The notes beneath the pieces are model-generated. The model did no database searches. It saw only the letters and a program-made list of their open reading frames with translations, and had not been told where the DNA came from. Source: CAYLZW01 sp964388085 (GTDB lineage Bacteria; Myxococcota; UBA727; CAYLZW01). Taken from it: DNA of 26,145 nucleotides. The DNA is taken from NCBI GenBank assembly GCA_964388085.1, contig CAYLZW010000052.1:1-26145 (forward strand), read 5' to 3'. This document shows positions 25,392-26,145 of this stretch, piece after piece. Position 1 is the first letter of the stretch. The number at the start of each line of letters is the position of its first letter. A program made the position numbers and the translations under genes.

Positions 25392-26145
25392 ATGGGCGAG
25401 CACCACTACAAGAGCAACCTCCGCGACATCGAGTTCAACCTGTTCGAGCTCTTGCGCATCCAAGACACGACGCTCGGCAAGGGTGACTTCACGTCCATGG
25501 ACGAGGCCACCGCGAAGGAGACGCTGCGCGGCGTCCAGAAGATCGCCGAGAACGAGCTCGCCAAGAGCTTCGTCGAAGGCGACCGCGTGGGGCTCAAGTT
25601 CGACGGCGAGGGCAACGTCACGCTTCCCCCCGGCGTGAAGGAGTCGCTCAAGGCCTGGTACGACGCCGGCTGGCACCGCCTCGAGCTGCCCGAGCGCATC
25701 GGCGGCTTCGGCGGCCCCCCGTCGGTGTGCTGGTCGGCCTTCGAGATGGTGAGCGGCGCCAACCCCGCGGCGGCCTTCTACCAATTCGGCGGCTTCATGG
25801 CCCGCATCATCGACAAGCTCGGCACCGACGATCAGAAGCGCCTGTTCGTCGAGAACATCATCGAGCGCAATTGGGGCGGCACCATGGTGCTGACCGAGCC
25901 CGACGCCGGCAGCGACGTCGGCGCCGGCCGCTCGAAGGCGAAGCAGATCGAGGGCGACCTCTACGAGCTCACGGGCACGAAGCGCTTCATCACGAACGGC
26001 GATTACGACTTCCCCGAGAACATCGTGCACATGGTCCTCGCGCGCCCCGAGGGCGCCGGCCCCGGCACGAAGGGGCTGTCGATGTTCATCGTGCCGAAGT
26101 TCTGGGTGAACGACGACGGCAGCCTCGGCGAGCGCAACGGCGTCT
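25392..26145 (+). CDS. Acyl-CoA dehydrogenase, 3' truncated by window edge
   Basis: 251 codons visible, open to the window end. The N-terminus MGEHHYKSNLRDIEFNLFEL matches the short extension domain found in a large subclass of bacterial acyl-CoA dehydrogenases of about 590-600 residues. It is followed by WHRLELPERIGGFGGPPSV, the flavin-site motif VLTEPDAGSDVGAG and LTGTKRFITNGDYDF. It should oxidise acyl-CoA at the first step of beta-oxidation. The catalytic Glu region lies beyond the window, so the substrate class cannot be judged. It is divergent from the thiolase-fadJ operon and likely shares its control region. The start ATG 25392 has GAGG about seven bases upstream. Confidence 0.92.
   Translation, partial: MGEHHYKSNLRDIEFNLFELLRIQDTTLGKGDFTSMDEATAKETLRGVQKIAENELAKSFVEGDRVGLKFDGEGNVTLPPGVKESLKAWYDAGWHRLELPERIGGFGGPPSVCWSAFEMVSGANPAAAFYQFGGFMARIIDKLGTDDQKRLFVENIIERNWGGTMVLTEPDAGSDVGAGRSKAKQIEGDLYELTGTKRFITNGDYDFPENIVHMVLARPEGAGPGTKGLSMFIVPKFWVNDDGSLGERNGV

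Overview
This is a GC-rich window with nearly every base coding. It reads like a member of the Myxococcota (Polyangia / Sandaracinus-like). The evidence is a Cys-rich repeat lipoprotein, a MopE-type Asp/Cys-rich lipoprotein, an FHA plus sigma54-activator plus Fis-HTH protein, a Ser/Thr kinase with a C-terminal PEGA domain, and a two-gene trifunctional beta-oxidation complex. The taxonomy is inferred from family content; no rRNA or marker gene is present. I see no tRNA, rRNA, CRISPR array, transposase or integrase.

Layout: (1) 2-8268: the 3' 2618 codons of a giant type I fatty acid synthase of the actinobacterial/fungal architecture (dehydratase, malonyl/palmitoyl transferase, ACP, ketoreductase, ketosynthase), coupled by a GTGA overlap to a stand-alone holo-ACP synthase that replaces the fungal C-terminal PPT domain. 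(2) 8415-12056: a large Cys-rich lipoprotein converging on an uncharacterised exported protein, 9 bp apart. (3) 12292-13446: an acyl-CoA dehydrogenase of the LCAD/isovaleryl type. (4) 13572-18124: a tightly packed same-strand block: MopE-like lipoprotein, FHA-sigma54 activator, TPR-like membrane protein and PEGA-tailed kinase, the first three joined by GTGA overlaps. (5) 18125-21487: three small surface or membrane genes separated by three copies of a palindromic GCCGCCAA-repeat element, plus a sigma54-like promoter preceded by two 21-bp dyads, and a long hairpin abutting a start codon. (6) 21488-25113 (minus strand): a thiolase-FadJ operon (order fadI-fadJ, ATGA overlap). (7) 25392-end: a divergent acyl-CoA dehydrogenase cut by the window end, with palindromic operator candidates between the two divergent units.

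Taken together, the window mixes fatty acid synthesis by a megasynthase with fatty acid breakdown, and it holds a phospho-signalling block that may drive a sigma54 promoter just downstream of itself. The points most worth checking are the type I FAS outside Actinobacteria, the GCCGCCAA palindromic repeat family, the dyad plus sigma54-like control region at 18275-18381, and the hairpin touching the ATG at 20001.
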